A stretch of DNA of 5,499 nt, taken from contig JALSHW010000038.1 in assembly GCA_026982035.1 (NCBI GenBank), positions 1 through 5,499 on the forward strand, read 5' to 3'. Each line of letters begins with the position of its first letter. The stretch's first letter is position 1. Below are positions 5,182 to 5,499 of the stretch, one piece after another. Source of the DNA: Phycisphaerales bacterium. Its GTDB lineage: Bacteria; Planctomycetota; Phycisphaerae; Phycisphaerales; UBA1924. A model generated the notes under the pieces. The model was not told the origin of the DNA, did no database searches, and saw nothing but the letters and a program-made list of their open reading frames with translations. A program made the translations under genes and the position numbers.

Positions 5182-5499
5182 TTGCGTTGCCGGAAATCTG
5201 TACTCAATCGGATTATGTGCGTGTGCCTTCTGCTGGCTTTGATGTCATCATACGCACCCTCGCAAACCACAGGTCTCGATGACGCCCAAGGCACAGGCCA
5301 GGTCCAACTCTCGGTCATGAACCTCGGCGTCGGTGGAATGATCCGCTTAGGAGACTGGGCAGGTATCCAGGTCCAGATGATCGACCAAGGATCAGCCCAA
5401 CGCGAAATCATCCTCCGCGTCACCATCCGAGACTCCGATGGCGACGATGCCCAGTACGATCGGGTGGTCAGTGCCAATCCCGGACTCCCCCAAAGCTTC
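5182..5499 (+). CDS. Exported protein of unknown function, 5' part only
   Basis: The frame is open to the right edge (106 residues visible). From the TTG at 5182 the N-terminus is a classical signal peptide: basic MRCRKSVLNR, hydrophobic IMCVCLLLALMSSYA, probable cut after A25. The exported part begins with a short polar linker, then a probable beta-rich region with VGGMIRLGDWAGIQV (about 50-64) and REIILRVTIRDSDGDDAQYDR (residues 74-94). The 'GG-IR-G-W--I-V' pattern recalls the first strand pair of long secreted or membrane proteins in planctomycetes and Bacillota in which a beta-sandwich precedes other domains; this is an impression without a search. The alternative ATG at 5152 would add ten mostly polar residues before the signal. 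The gene is divergent from the minus-strand membrane protein gene, with 54 bp between starts, so their promoters must overlap or lie within each other's coding sequence. Confidence 0.75.
   Translation, partial: MRCRKSVLNRIMCVCLLLALMSSYAPSQTTGLDDAQGTGQVQLSVMNLGVGGMIRLGDWAGIQVQMIDQGSAQREIILRVTIRDSDGDDAQYDRVVSANPGLPQSF

Noticed and set aside
5037..5477. Minus-strand open frame of 146 codons
   Set aside because: It is antisense to the exported-protein gene, whose plus-strand frame has a signal peptide, a strong ribosome site and sensible protein composition. The minus frame has no recognisable domain and an implausible composition.
1..5499. Signs of a mobile element, defence island or CRISPR array
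   Set aside because: There are no transposase, integrase or nuclease-helicase genes, no spaced repeat series, no tRNA-adjacent repeats and no terminal inverted repeats.

Overview
The window reads as ordinary chromosomal DNA from a planctomycete, most likely of the Phycisphaerae. Three features point there. A prepilin-like protein opens with an FTLIELLVVIAIIALL-type N-terminus running into GILLPALGQAR and carries an H-X9-DG signature near its C-terminus. A secreted protein ends in a PTPGALALLGLGG...ARRRR tail, the PEP-CTERM-like variant familiar from this class. Several small one-membrane-segment proteins have no clear family. The taxonomic call is inference from protein signatures; there is no rRNA or other marker gene. 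I see no tRNA, rRNA, CRISPR array, insertion sequence, integrase or phage gene.

Layout. Positions 1-562 (+) hold the 3' part of an endonuclease/exonuclease/phosphatase (EEP) fold gene whose start lies upstream of the window. A 196-bp gap with an inverted repeat and a possible promoter follows. A small membrane-anchored protein (759-1139, +) precedes a pseudopilin-like H-X9-DG protein (1237-2313, +), closed by a clear intrinsic terminator (2340-2367). After a leader of about 240 bp with a candidate sigma70-type promoter comes a secreted lamin-tail-domain (LTD) protein with the sorting tail (2607-3260, +), closed by a second strong terminator (3299-3332). Only 35 bp further on starts a complete M20-family metallopeptidase (3368-4801, +) with all expected metal-binding and catalytic residues. 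Its 3' end overlaps, tail to tail, a small membrane protein with an acidic tail on the minus strand (4756-5127). A divergent gene for an exported protein begins at a probable TTG codon (5182) and runs off the right edge.

How the genes may work together. The set mixes cell-envelope proteins (pseudopilin-like, sorted LTD protein, two small membrane proteins, one exported protein) with two hydrolases. The two strong terminators split the plus strand into separate transcription units, so this is not one operon. I found no convincing sign of a new defence, mobile or biosynthetic system. The points most worth a second look are the promoter problem of the peptidase gene just behind a terminator, the Ala in place of Gly at the prepilin cleavage site, the TTG start of the last gene, the convergent overlap, and a 15-base element shared by the leaders of the first two complete genes.
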